Source of the DNA: Aricia agestis
Taxonomy: Eukaryota; Arthropoda; Insecta; Lepidoptera; Lycaenidae
Length of the DNA: 64,000 nt
Direction of reading: 5' to 3'
NCBI RefSeq assembly: GCF_905147365.1
Contig: NC_056420.1
Location: 7,636,001 to 7,700,000, forward strand
Of the stretch, positions 41,700-52,859 are shown piece after piece; within the stretch, counting starts at the first letter, position 1, and each line of letters starts with the position of its first letter. Below the pieces are notes generated by a model. That model had not been told where the DNA came from. It saw only the letters and a list, made by a program, of their open reading frames with translations, and ran no database searches. Position numbers and translations under genes: made by a program.

Positions 41700-42145
41700 G
41701 TTCTAAGTTCTGTATGTCATGGTTAGTTCGGTGCAATAAAGAATTTTCATTCATTCATTCATTCACTGATGGTTGCATCCAAAATATCCAGATAACTGTC
41801 AATCAACTTCATGCAACCATCAGTCACTGCATTACACGACAGGTTATGCATCAGTCACAGTCATGACTGTGGTAAAACTGACTGCAAAACCTACTAAGTG
41901 ACAATACTTTAGGCTTTGTATGTGTCCCTTATATTGAGTTTACTTTGAAAGTAGCAGCACTGAACGAGCAAAGGCGATAAAATATATTATAGTTTAAAGT
42001 TCAATGGGGCCTCTACACGATGGGCCATCATGGACAATCACAGGCGATCACGATCGTGTAGAGGGCACAATCGTTTGCGATTGGCCATGATGGACGTCGA
42101 TTGAGCGTAATCGCCGTTGTGTCGGTTTTTCGCACAATCATCAAT
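41700..42145. repeat. Fragments of MITE I and a small hairpin
   Basis: 41899-41975 (gtgacaatactttaggcttt, gaaagtagcagcactgaa) is a diverged half of MITE family I. At 42010-42064, cctctacacgat pairs with atcgtgtagagg. A run of attcattcattcattc lies at about 41747-41766. Confidence 0.55.
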
Positions 42146-42149
42146 CACA

Positions 42150-43140
42150 ATTGTCACGTTAAAAGCGAAAGTTTTTCTTATAGTATGAAGAAGTATTGAT
42201 TAAAATATTATTGCTATAACCTGCCTTCCTTATCCCTTTAATATTATAGTCCTTATTTCCAATATTGCGGTATATAAACTGTACAAGTAAGGTTTGGCAC
42301 CTTAACAAATCTCGGTTATACGAGCCCTGCCTCCATTGTGTTACGGTGGTGCTGTCAAATAAACCGTTACCATGGCAACAGCTGGAGCAAACGCAATATT
42401 TCTTGATATTGGCTCATGTACCTTCGGTTATGAACACGGCTTATTACCAACTGTTCATATTCATAAAAACCAAATAATATAAGGGTTCGTAAATAAGTTA
42501 CTTATTGTTACATATTAAACAGCTTAGAACTAGACGTTGGCCGTAACTTTGTTTTTATTTTTATTTTTAACAAGGATCATAATAATATATATTGAAATTA
42601 GGCGGGTAGTTTTAAATGCACCCTGTATAGCATGCGGGAAAGGTACTCGTGGAAAAAAACGTTTCTACGTCCTGTGGCCGTAGCCAAAGTCCCTTTCGTT
42701 AAAAACGTTGACGAAATTCGTAATCGACAAAGAGATTTTTTTTAATCTTTATTTTAATAAGGGCTTTTGCCATACAAGACATGCCAGCATTGTTTAGTGA
42801 ACAGAATATAATTAATCCTACTTTAATAATAATAATATCATTTATTTGCCAGAGTGAAATGTACAGTTGTATGGTCTTCGTAATACTTTATTTTATTATT
42901 ATTATTTATATACGCGAGCGAAGTCGCGCGGGACATCTAGTTTATAATATAAAGTAAGATAAATATGGCTCAAAAGCGCAAACTATAGTGCGTCAAGAAA
43001 GTGAAGAAATTAAAAAGTGGCAACATTGCGGTCTGCGGACCTGTCGCGAACTTTGCGAGAGTGGATCAGTAAATTTGGCAGTATGCGCGATCCGCGCCAC
43101 GGTTCGCGGCGCGCTGTCACGCGCGAGTGTGGACTGTGGA
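42150..43140. other. Non-coding DNA, nothing certain
   Basis: Contains an isolated X-box-like GTTACCATGGCAAC at 42366-42379. Around 42990-43140 the sequence is GC-richer and leads into the hairpin of family S. No gene supported. Confidence 0.4.
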
Positions 43141-43146
43141 TCGGCA

Positions 43147-43250
43147 GTATCAAAATGTATGGAATTTGACATTAGTCTTCGCAAGCGAAATGTCATTTAG
43201 CGATGACTTATGTCAAACCGCATACATTTTGATAACGAGTTTCGTCATCG
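43147..43250. mobile_element. Hairpin repeat family S, copy 1
   Basis: atcaaaatgtatggaatttg pairs with caaaccgcatacattttgat across a short spacer (gtcttcgcaagcgaaatgtc). The same hairpin core is at 58095-58264. Confidence 0.65.
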
Positions 43251-43554
43251 TTTTTAACGAAAGAATTTTTGTCTGAGGGGGCTGTACAGCAAAGCTAAAG
43301 AATCGACTTAACATAATATTTACTGCGTTGATGTTGTTTCTGCCCCTGCTGCTTCGTTTTCACAGCCGGATTGCAACCTGATGTTACTACTGTACAGTAC
43401 TCCCGAATTAATAATGCGCATAGCAATGCGCTCTTTGTCGTAATCACGAAAACAATCTATGAACCGTAAGAGCCCCAAACAATGCCTTTGCATTTTGCAC
43501 CTTGTTCAAAGGAAATAGTAATATCATAAGTAAACATCTTACATCACATAGCCG

Positions 43555-43735
43555 CAGCTGGCGGCTGTCGCCGGTCCGTCAAGTGCTATAACTCGCCGGG
43601 AAGCCATCGCGACGTTACCATGGTAACGTCCAAGCAACGTCAAGCGCCACTACGTCGCTGCAAAGCGCTGTTTTTAAGTTAGGTTTAAAACAGCGCTTGC
43701 AGCGACCTCTTCCGACGCTCGGGAAATACTGACGT
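43555..43735. promoter_or_regulatory. Palindromic X-box motif plus adjacent hairpin
   Basis: gacgttaccatggtaacgtc (43611-43630) is a perfect 20-bp palindrome containing GTTACCATGGTAAC, the ideal RFX X-box. Beside it, gtcgctgcaaagcgctgttt (43654) pairs with aaacagcgcttgcagcgac (ending 43706). The hairpin suggests MITE sequence; RFX binding is inference from the motif. Confidence 0.45.
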
Positions 43736-44040
43736 TGCCGAAAAATTACGAAAATTTCTATGCTCATTATCACTTTGGGAGCATTGTACTCTATAGACTA
43801 CTATATACCTAGATATTCTACTCTATATCACCCTAATTTGGTAATATGGTCAGCAAACACAAAAACACTCATAAATAATACAATTGCATGTATTTTATGA
43901 GTAATAAAGATTTTTATGACGAATAAACGGACAGCTAAATATATTGTTAATATATTTACATATGTGTGTCACGGGATGAGATAAAATGTTTATTACCTGC
44001 TGACCCAAGAGGCCTTGGATGAAATGTCATGGACAGACAT

Positions 44041-44240
44041 GGTTATAGGGAACCGTACATTTTTCCTGAATAAAAAGTATCTTATGTCCTTTCCCGGGAC
44101 TCAAAGTATCTTCATACCAAATTTCAGCAAAATCGGTTAAGGGATTTAGGCGTGAAGAGGTAACAGACAGACAGCAGAAAGACGGACAGATAGACAGATA
44201 GACAGACATACTTTCACATTTATAATATTAGTATAATATT
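44041..44240 (-). mobile_element. Helitron-like repeat D, copy 7
   Basis: gggaaccgtacatttttcct, gtcctttcccgggactcaaa, gcaaaatcggttaagggatt, a gacagatagacagatagaca run, and a ttataatattagtataatat end. 3' part only: the gcgccaaaa segment is missing. Confidence 0.75.
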
Positions 44241-44326
44241 AGTGGATATGGATGTGCAGTAACTATAGTGCAACTCAAAATTGAGTGTCACTGATTTGTA
44301 TTATTATTATTACGCAAAGAGATTTA

Positions 44327-44484
44327 CGGCCGTTCCCAATATTTGATCTATCTCTGGTTTTGCCCTACTAGAGATAGGAATAGCTCACATTAGACTTTAG
44401 AGATATATATTTTATGTCAATTGTGAGCTATTCCTATCTCTAGTAGGGCAAAACCAGAGATAGATAAAATATTGGGAACGGCCG
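44327..44484. mobile_element. PIF/Harbinger-like MITE, family L
   Basis: A 158-bp hairpin with arms over 60 bp that pair almost perfectly: cggccgttcccaatatttga, tctggttttgccctactaga and gataggaatagctcaca with their complements. Flanked by TTA at 44324-44326 and 44485-44487. Confidence 0.85.
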
Positions 44485-44489
44485 TTAAT

Positions 44490-45085
44490 GGTTAATAATA
44501 TAACTCTTTATTGCACACCAAAATACAGTACATAATACGAAAGATACAATAATAAATATTACTAATTGATGTACAAAAGGCGAACTTATTGCTACTAAGC
44601 AATCTCTACCAGTCCAGTATTTGCTTTCATTGGACAAGACTTTAGTTTAGATAGAAGCTGCTATAAACTCAGTTATTGCAATACACCATATTTTGTCTTT
44701 GAATGAAACTTATAGTTTTTAGCAGAAAAACTAGAAAAGCTCAAATTTTTAAGATGTTTAAAGACCGATTGCGTAATAATAGATATTCATATTAATTATT
44801 TAATAATTTTGATCCTAAATTTTTTTAGTCTTCAACCAAAATATTCTTCTTTCCTGAATTACAGTGTTGCAATAGGGAAGATGCGATATTTTTATTTTTG
44901 TGTTCATTTTAAAGAACTCCATGTAGAATAGACCACAAATATATAAAAAAAATTAAAACACTGGAATTTACTGAAAAAATGCGGTTTAAAATTGCCAATT
45001 TTTATCGATAGTCTGTATGACATCAATACTGTTTGAAAATTATTGATAAAGGCCTACCTGATCGTACCTCTCAAAAAGTTGTAAT
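44490..45085. other. AT-rich non-coding DNA
   Basis: Nothing recognised. Confidence 0.4.
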
Positions 45086-45091
45086 GCCATT

Positions 45092-45164
45092 TTCCATTTA
45101 GCGTTAAAAACGATCAAAACGCTAAAATAGGAGGCGTTTTGATCGTTTTTAACGCTAAATGGAA
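45092..45164. repeat. Perfect 31-bp-arm hairpin
   Basis: ttccatttagcgttaaaaac... (45092-45122) is exactly complementary to 45134-45164, separated by an 11-bp loop (taaaataggag). It could be a tiny foldback element. Confidence 0.85.
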
Positions 45165-45266
45165 CGCAAGGATAGCAGGTGTTCGTTACTAAACGCTGAT
45201 TGGTATTTTGAAATCCGTTCCGTTTCAAGTTACTTTTAATTCGTATTTTTTGTAAAAAAAAAAACA

Positions 45267-45600
45267 TTTTTTTTTAATGAAATAAAGGGGCAAACGAGCA
45301 AACGGGTCACCTGATGGAAAACAACTTCCGTCGCCTATGGACACTCCACAGCATCAGAAAAGGTTCAGGCCCGTTGCCGGCCTTTTAAGAGGGAATAAGG
45401 CAATAGGGGAGGGTAGGGATGGGATAGAAAGGGAATAGGGGAGGGTAGGGAAGGGAATAGGGTAGGGGATTGGGCCTCCGGTACACTCACTCACTCGGCG
45501 AAACACAGCGCAAGCGCTGTTTCACGCCGGTTTTCTGTGAGAAACGTGGTATTTCTCCGGTCGAGCCGGCCCATTCGTGCCGAATCATGGCTCTCCCACG
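45267..45600 (-). mobile_element. SINE-like repeat family A, copy 5
   Basis: Reverse orientation: tttttttttaatgaaataaa (A-tail) to gaatcatggctctcccacg. Full length, with small differences (caacttccgtcgcctatgga). Confidence 0.85.
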
Positions 45601-45604
45601 TGTA

Positions 45605-46095
45605 AAATATCAACCTTCTTTTATATATTTTTTTAACATTTTAATAGCAAAATTTTCATAAATATTATATTTGCATGTTCCTTATTGTATGATCTTCAAA
45701 TTTAAACTTTCGCAATACAATTCCGTAGCTCTAGCACGTGACCGGGCGATATTCACCTTGTCCCATTAAACTCGAGTCTCAGGTAACCAAAGAGAATATA
45801 AAATTACGGTTAAGTGAGCCCGCTCCTCCCTGATAATGGACGGCGGGGAGACTGGGGACATTAGTGGCTTTAACTTGGAGTAATACATTACAGGTTGCCG
45901 ACTAAGCATTCTCAAATTAATCATCAATAGTTGTAATTGTGCTTTGTGATCGAGTTTAAGTTAAATAAGTTAGGGTTTTTTTTAAGTTAATAAATATATT
46001 AATTTAAAACTTGGAGGGCTTGATACTCTTTAGCAACACCATATTCAAAGACAAGCAGATACAGTTATTCCGAATTCGCTTTGTTAATAATTTTT
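45605..46095. other. Non-coding DNA
   Basis: Less AT-rich around 45770-45900 (gagcccgctcctccctgata), with no recognised repeat or gene. Confidence 0.4.
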
Positions 46096-46098
46096 ATC

Positions 46099-46619
46099 AA
46101 CCGACTTCAAAAAAAAGAGGTTATCAATTAGACGCGTATGTACGTAATATTCCCAGAACTGCCCAGTTTTCGTATAATTATGTTAGTCTATATCAGCATC
46201 TGAATAAATGTGCCAAATTTCTGAAGTGTATGTATATTGTATGTGTACGTGTCTCTATAGTCCCTCACTAATAAGTCCCCGGGTTGCACTAGTAAAACCA
46301 ATAGATGATATTAAACTTAGCCTTTATTTATCTCAAAACTAATACCCATTCATTCAGACTCAGTTCATTCTCTCGCATACATTGCCTCCCAGACACAAAA
46401 CTGCTGACACTCGCACATTCACACATACATGGTCCCTACATATGTTTTTATGTTTGTTTAATATCTCTGGAACTACAATTCCGATTTAAGTAATTCCTTT
46501 TTTGTTGTACTAGGTATTGTTCAACTTAGGGAATAGTGCAAGTTTTATCAAAATCGGTGCAGTAGTTTTTGAGAATACGGAATTTTAATTCTCAATTACG
46601 TACAATTTTGAAGTCGGTT
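46099..46619. mobile_element. Family K element with inverted ends, copy 2
   Basis: Begins aaccgacttcaaaaaaaaga and ends tttgaagtcggtt, giving inverted termini of about 14 bp around 520 bp. The interior includes tatcaaaatcggtgcagtag and simple cattcattcagactcagttc sequence. No coding function. Confidence 0.65.
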
Positions 46620-46624
46620 TTATC

Positions 46625-47215
46625 TTTTTACAATACTATTATTGGATAAAGGATTGATACGAATTGAAAAGAACAAAGTAAATGGCTCAATTTTAATTAT
46701 AATATTGTGTGTATGCAAATTAATTATGGGAGAAGTAACTAATTTATTATGAACATCGCCCAATGGTCGAAATTCGACCTTAGTTTCAACGACATTAGGA
46801 CTAATACCTATATTTTGTAAAAAAAATATTGACTTTATCATATTTTTTTCAACTCTTGTCTCTGGGACTCAGCTGATCTAGGACTGGCCGTGTAAGCATC
46901 TAAGATTCAATAAAAAAAACTATAATCCATTTTCAATTTGTCACCTTGTTGTCAACAGACTTCAACCATAAATAAAAGAGCATAATTCGTATGTATAGGC
47001 TTGTCGCTCAAAAAGCTGTCATTTTCCTAGTGTGTGTAATGTTTTATTTGTTAAAAAAATGTATGATAAAAGCATAATTTCAAAATAATATTAGCTCGAT
47101 GCACTCCTTCGCCATACGAGTATAAACTTTAACTGTGCAAAATTTCATTCACCTACGTTTCCCCATTTTTCGTCAAAAGGGATACAAAGTTTTTGGCTCA
47201 CGTATTAATATATAG
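46625..47215. other. AT-rich non-coding DNA
   Basis: Nothing recognised beyond a possible repeat end at 47195-47215. Confidence 0.4.
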
Positions 47216-47217
47216 AT

Positions 47218-47362
47218 ACTAGCTGTCCCGGTGAACTTCGTGTCACTTTAAAACCTTCCCTGGACTTCTACGAATATTTTAAGACTAAAATTAGCCCAAC
47301 CCGTTCAGCCGTTTTCGAGTTTTAGCGTTACTAACATAATTGAAAATCCATTTTTATATATT
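47218..47362 (-). repeat. Repeat family F, copy 2
   Basis: ctagctgtcccggtgaactt, aaccttccctggacttctac and agccgttttcgagttttagc match copy 1 inverted. Confidence 0.65.
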
Positions 47363-47479
47363 TGACTTTTAAGCAATAGTAACATAGAATATCATTGCTT
47401 TTAAGTATTATCACAAATCTTTTGTATGGGAGTATAGAATAGTGTTGTTTTTAGACTTTTTCAGGAAATTTTAATTTTT

Positions 47480-47630
47480 TTTTAGAATTTTTCTCTCCGT
47501 AAGAACCATCCTCGTACTTCAAGGAATATTTTTAAAAAAGAATTAGTGAAATCGGTCCAACCGTTCTCGAGTTTTGCGCTTAGCAACACATTCAGCGACT
47601 CATTTTTATATTACAGAAGATTAAAAAAGT
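47480..47630 (-). repeat. Repeat family F, diverged copy 3
   Basis: aaccatcctcgtacttcaag, gaaatcggtccaaccgttct and cgagttttgcgcttagcaac parallel family F with many changes. Confidence 0.5.
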
Positions 47631-47904
47631 AATTTACTACTGTATTAAATTTCGATGATTCTAAATCAGTCTTTGAGTTCGATAGGTAAACTGCACTTTA
47701 CCGAATTGTACCTACCAGTAGAGTTACCAAATTGGATGACACTTTGATTGTATCAAACCTAGGCGACGTGTTCAGTTGTCCGTAGCGCGTAGCTCGTAGC
47801 TATATAGCAGAGTAGACAGAACTAAGGAGTACCTCGACATCAAACGCGACAGGTGAATATACGCGAGTTGAGCGCTAATGTCACTTTCAACATGTTTCAC
47901 AATG

Positions 47905-48092
47905 CTTATAGTTCTTGCAATCTACGAGCTCGCGTAGCCTTTATTTGTAGTTGGAAATACGAATAGACATTTTCGTTAGTGTGCGTACCTAACGGAGCAG
48001 TCAGTAGCGAGCGAGCCATGTACGCGTGTATAGATATGGTCACCAACACAACTAAGGGCGCCGCGCACTCGTAGATTGCAAGAACTATAGTA
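47905..48092. mobile_element. Inverted-repeat element, family U
   Basis: tatagttcttgcaatctacg (47907) pairs with cgtagattgcaagaactata (ending 48091). The interior is about 140 bp, with gtagc/gctac-rich flanks. Non-coding. Confidence 0.65.
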
Positions 48093-48245
48093 ACACATTA
48101 GTATGCACGCGCCGGCCAATATGACATACTACGACGAACGAATTTGAGATCTCTTCTGAGAAATAGAATTATTTGCTTCTGAGCCTACGAATAATAAAAA
48201 CTAAGGAAGAGTAACTCCGTCAAAAAAAGTGCACCAAAAGGCTAC

Positions 48246-48300
48246 AAAATGTGACCCGAATACATGCATATTTATGCATGTGTTCGGTACACATTTTTCG
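48246..48300. repeat. Imperfect palindrome
   Basis: aaaatgtgacccgaatacat / atgtgttcggtacacatttt with centre gcatatttatgc. Confidence 0.6.
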
Positions 48301-48460
48301 TGTACATATATACTCGAGTGACATTCAACCAGGTTGACATGACAATTTTGTCAAACTCATTACAAAATGTACGTAATTTTTTAATTTCAATTCTGTAATA
48401 ATTTAGCACATAGATTTTTCTAATCTGAAAACGTCTTCTCTAGGTGCTCGGACAGTTTTA

Positions 48461-48616
48461 GGCTGGTATAAATAGTCAGTACTTAAGATGCGACCCGGTC
48501 TCAAGACGCGGTTCGGCTCTGTGATTGGTCCAAATTTTGACAGCCAACCAATCACACAGCCTGAATCGTGTCTTGAGACCGAGATGCATCTTGAGTACTG
48601 ACTATTTATACCAGCC
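48461..48616. mobile_element. PIF/Harbinger-like MITE, family M
   Basis: A 156-bp element. Ends ggctggtataaatagtcagt and actgactatttataccagcc are exact complements, with pairing continuing through aagatgc and gtctcaagac. Flanked by TTA at 48458-48460 and 48617-48619. Confidence 0.85.
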
Positions 48617-48624
48617 TTAGATTC

Positions 48625-49030
48625 GCCCGAGTCGTACTAGGTTTGTTCATAATTATTACATGTATATTATAATTATTTATTATCGATGTCTTATGTATCA
48701 GAGGAAAATGTTTGATTTTAAAATAATAATTATGTGGTCGTTTCTTCTGATAGCTGTAGATGTGCTTGGTGTATAGTTGTATACTGCATAATACTATCCG
48801 CTTTTGACAATTATTGTTTCATAAATATGACAATGACAATAACCGCGTAGGCTGTCGTCCGGCGCGCAATATTATGATACGTTACCTGGGATACGACCTT
48901 GGCGAAAATCTGAATTGTCATATTTTAGTGTTCGAAAAGGAGCCAAATTTAAAACGGTTGAAGTATGGGAGTTACGTTTCCTTAGTTTTTATTATTCGTA
49001 GTTCTGAGCCTACTTGTTAGTTCTATTTAC
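48625..49030. other. AT-rich non-coding DNA
   Basis: A 68-codon frame without recognisable features; otherwise nothing. Confidence 0.4.
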
Positions 49031-49031
49031 T

Positions 49032-49335
49032 CTACTATAGCCGTAGCATTTCGTAGCTTTTTGTAGCAGTTCGTAGCACCGCGTAGCACTTCGTAGCTTT
49101 GTAGCAGCTACTCGTTGGCTACGTGTCCAGCTGTCCGTAGCGCGTAGCTATTAACTACAGCCATAGCATTTCGTAGCTTTTTGTAGCAGTTCGTAGCACC
49201 ACGTAGCACCACGTAGTACTTCGTAGCTACTTGTAAGTTGTAGGCTGTAGCTAGCAGCAGGCTGCACGTGGCAACGCGTAGCACTTCGTAGCAGCTCATA
49301 TAAGTATCTAGTAGCGTATCGTAGCATTTCGTTTA
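49032..49335. repeat. GTAGC-motif tandem array, family T
   Basis: A unit of about 118 bp containing tagcatttcgtagctttttg and tagcagttcgtagcacc occurs at about 49042 and again at about 49160. Inside each, cgtagca(c/t)ttcgtagc recurs every 10-20 bp. Related pieces lie near 6085 and 47780. The YELLR/ATRCY-like peptide repeats in the minus frames arise from it. Confidence 0.75.
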
Positions 49336-49407
49336 TGTTTGTAGCATCGGTAGAATAATAAAAAAATATGTAAAGACGATTTTTAGTTTTAAAACTATTG
49401 TAAATTC

Positions 49408-49737
49408 TTTTTTTTTTAATGAAATAAGGGGGCAAACGAGCAAACGGGTCACCTGATGGAAAGCAACTTCCGTCGCCCATGGACACTCGCAGCATCAGAA
49501 GAGTTGCAGGTGCGTTGCCGGCCTTTTAAGAGGGAATAGGGTAATAGGGGAGGGTAGGGATGGGAAGGGAATAGGGGAGGGTAGGAAAGGGAATAGGGTA
49601 GGGGATTGAGCCTCCGGTAAACTCACTCACTCGGCGAAACACAGCGCAAGCGCTGTTTCACGCTGGTTTTCTGTGAGAATGTGGTATTTCTCCGGTCGAG
49701 CCGGCCCATTCGTGCCGAAGCATGGCTCTCCCACGTA
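49408..49737 (-). mobile_element. SINE-like repeat family A, copy 6
   Basis: Reverse copy from ttttttttttaatgaaataa to gaagcatggctctcccacgt. Full length and close to the family consensus. Confidence 0.85.
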
Positions 49738-49744
49738 TAAAATA

Positions 49745-50945
49745 TTCTGCACATAATTATGTCTTAAGTCGCTGTGGTTGTTGCAACTACGTAAAATGGG
49801 TTTTTTAAAACACGTTTTTGGTAAAGAAAACGTCATTATTTAAGTAAGTATAAAATAAGTACCGTTTTAAAATTGAGAAAATTGCCTATTTGCAAAGGTA
49901 TATCAGTACACAATTTGAAAAATTCTGCTCAATAGAAAGAAATCTCAAAGATGACTGTTATACTTATAACGCTGTTTTTCATAATTAAATCATTTTATGA
50001 CTAAATTACACACTTTCTAGAAAAAACAAAATATGTAGTATATGTGTCGTAACCTAACGTAAACGATTTGATATATTTGATTTGTGTAATAGTAAAAACA
50101 AAAGGTTTTTACTCCTATTTTCTATTATCAAGGCACGCGGCGAGCGCGTAACAGCCACTATACAAGGCGCGCTGATATGAATGTTATTTTAATGTGCTTA
50201 ACGTTGATATTCGTACTGACAGACATCGACCTGCTAATTTTAAGGACTACTGAGCCTTAGCATTTTTATTGGTATTGCTAATCTGTTCTAAAATTAACAA
50301 ACAATTTAGCTCATTTCAAGCTACATTAATTGTACAAAATATATTAAATCATCCCGACGGAATCATTCATTTTGCTCCTTTAAAAAGTGGAATATTGTAA
50401 GATAAACTAAATTTCATGATATTATTTCTTTTCTGTTTATTACAATAGTATAGACAACCTTTTTAAAAGACGAGATAATATTATGTGGAAAGCGAATAAT
50501 ATAAGGCATCATTCCTATTTTACAAAACTCTAAATATGTCTTAGAAAAAGACATAACGTAATTCAGTTTGTAGCACAAGCCCGAACACATCTTTCGATTC
50601 GCACGCCCGACTCTGAGCTTGCTTGAATGTAAAATGAATCAAAGGGAACTCCAAGTACTAACTGGAGTCTTTTGCACTTCTACTGCTCCGTTCTCCCAAT
50701 GAATATTAATTAAACTAGCTTAGTACTTATCGAAGGATGACCTATAAATTCTAGCTAATAAGATATCAAGCCGATAGAAATGTTTTTACGTTTGTTAAGT
50801 TAGTATAATTAATTTTTAGAAATGTTTACTTTTGCATGATAAGAAAATTATCCATTTGTAATTTCTGCTGAATTTCAAACATAATTATATTACAAAACTG
50901 AGTACTAGTTTAGGGTGTGTTACAATTATCTGGCAAAAATTGTGA
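49745..50945. other. Non-coding DNA, nothing recognised
   Basis: AT-rich; no supported repeat or gene. The sequence at 50570-50700 is slightly GC-richer. Confidence 0.4.
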
Positions 50946-50961
50946 ATGTTATGCTAGATTA

Positions 50962-51100
50962 AAGGCCTGTTTCACCACTTCCTGATAAAGTGCCGGATAG
51001 GCTATCCACAACTTTTTTACAGATTTTCCATACTCTATCTATCAAGTTAAGTGGTAGATAGCCTATCTGGTACTTATCAGGTAGTGGTGACACAGGCCCT
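50962..51100. mobile_element. MITE family J, copy 2
   Basis: Ends aaggcctgtttcaccacttc and gtggtgacacaggccct, flanked by TA at 50960-50961 and 51101-51102. The flanks also pair (atgctagatt left, aatctagcat right), extending the hairpin by 10 bp. Confidence 0.75.
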
Positions 51101-51287
51101 TAATCTAGCATTTGGCTGTGAACAAAACGAAACGAGAATTTTATGTTATAGACTAGCTAACCCGGCTTATATTGTTTTGCCATATACGATTTGGGAATGA
51201 GCTAAGTTTCTGTTGCAGGTGTGTCGTCTATCGGCAGTGCTATGGTGTCGGTGCTGCAGTAACGTGATGATGTGAACAGTCGCCGTG

Positions 51288-51327
51288 ATGTGGCTCCCGG
51301 CGCTCTTCTCCGTCTCCAGTGTCCTGG
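51288..51327 (+). CDS. Candidate host exon: start codon and signal-peptide beginning
   Basis: An exon-like segment at 51219-51327 is bounded by a good 3' splice site (tttctgttgcag, AG at 51217-51218) and a good 5' splice site (ctgg|gtatgt at 51328). It is much less AT-rich than its surroundings. An ATG at 51288 (gccgtgATG) opens MWLPALFSVSSVL before the donor. This is a short hydrophobic N-terminus like a secretory signal peptide, in phase 1. A stop (TGA, 51273) lies upstream in frame, so the rest of the exon would be 5' UTR. No other exon of the same gene was recognised, and the protein family is unknown. Prediction by eye only. Confidence 0.3.
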
Positions 51328-51634
51328 GTATGTTTGTTTGGATGGCTATAATATTACTAGCCTAAAGCCGAGCTTTGTGGAGGCTTGCGTCGATTTTCTG
51401 CGTGGTAATATTTCAGGCAGTGTTTTTTAATTTTATTTAATAGTAACCAAACCTTGTCTAACCGATGACAACACCTAAAATTTACTATGTCAAGGCACAA
51501 ATCAATAGGCGTGATAGTTTTTCCATAAAGTGTACCACAAAAGTGGTCAGGTTGTGAGGTAAACGACTTTAGGAGATTATAATAGAACGACAGTAGTTCA
51601 CGTGGCTCCATGCTATCGGCTTTCTGAGACAATA

Positions 51635-51774
51635 AGGGCCTGTTTCACCACTTCCTGACAAGTGCCGAATAGGCTATCCATCACTTAACTTGACAGATGA
51701 AGTATGGTAAATCTGTCAAAAAAGTTGTGAATTGCCTATTCGACACTTCATCAGAAAGTGGTGAAACAGGCCCT
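51635..51774. mobile_element. MITE family J, copy 3
   Basis: Ends agggcctgtttcaccacttc and gtggtgaaacaggccct, flanked by TA at 51633-51634 and 51775-51776; inner aacttgacagatgaagtatg. 140 bp, the least decayed copy of the family. Confidence 0.8.
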
Positions 51775-51779
51775 TAGTA

Positions 51780-52690
51780 TCCTATAATATTATTATGTTT
51801 TTCCTCGTGGCTTAATCTATTTCATGACACTGATATCAGCCTAATATTTGCGTAGCCTGTTTGATCCAATCAAGCTTTTTTAATATTGAAGAAGTGAGTG
51901 GATGCATTTTTTGCTTAAATGGAGGTTTTAGGGCCGAAAATTTATATAAAATAAAAAACTGTGCATTTTATGTATAGGGGGTTGAGCCAAAACCTTTTCG
52001 TTTTCGCTTCGTTATAGAATTGCCGATGAAAATGTATGGAAGTACATGCTAACTAGACATTATATTTGTAATATGTATACTTATTGTATATTTTAAACGT
52101 ATAAAATCTAGCAAAATTATAACAAAATATTATGATTTAAAAAAGCTAATTAAAACATTTTCTCTTCAAATGAATACGCTAGAGGGCAGAATACCCAGAA
52201 AACGTTAAAACATTTTTCTCTTTTTTCAAAAAAGCTTTAAGTAGGTTAAATAATTACAAGACGTTGGCTCGGTCCATTAGGGCTTTATAGGCTTTCACAC
52301 TAAACTGCGTTGCCGCGTCGTTATTATACGGAATAGTGCGATTCGTGCTTCATCGTTACTGCGACCTGCTTAGCAACAAGCTGTTTTATTCTTGCTGAAG
52401 GTATTTTCTGCTCGTAAATTTTATTTCGATAATATGTTTTGATGATATACTATCTATTAGGTCATAATATAGAATCGATATTTAAGCAGTTACGGGTTAT
52501 TGTCACACGAAATCACAAAAAAATAATTTGTTAATTCTCGCTATGCGGTATCACATCGCGCCGTTTCTTCGCTCTGTGTACAACCCCACGAGATAAATAA
52601 AAACCGCGGTTGGATTTGTTGAAATTGCCGAGGGCTTGAAAACTTATAAAAAGTAAAAATACCATCTGCCAGAGACAGCCATTAAGTGAG
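51780..52690. other. AT-rich non-coding DNA
   Basis: Contains a small fragment of hairpin family S (gccgatgaaaatgtatggaa near 52022). Nothing else recognised. Confidence 0.4.
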
Positions 52691-52693
52691 TCT

Positions 52694-52853
52694 AAAGGTA
52701 CAAGTTGTACGCTACATGAAGCGGCAGCAGACGACGTGTCGTCGCGACACTACTGGTTTCTATGTATTTCTATGAAAGTGTCACTAGCTTCGTGACGCCA
52801 AGACACGTCGTCTGCAGTTGTCGCGTCTCGCTCAGTTCCAACTTGTACCTTTT
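52694..52853. mobile_element. Hairpin MITE, family V
   Basis: Outer ends aaaggtacaagttg / caacttgtaccttt. Inner cagcagacgacgtgtc pairs with gacacgtcgtctgc. About 160 bp. A fragment of the same family is at about 2523-2581. Confidence 0.75.
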
Positions 52854-52859
52854 AACTAG

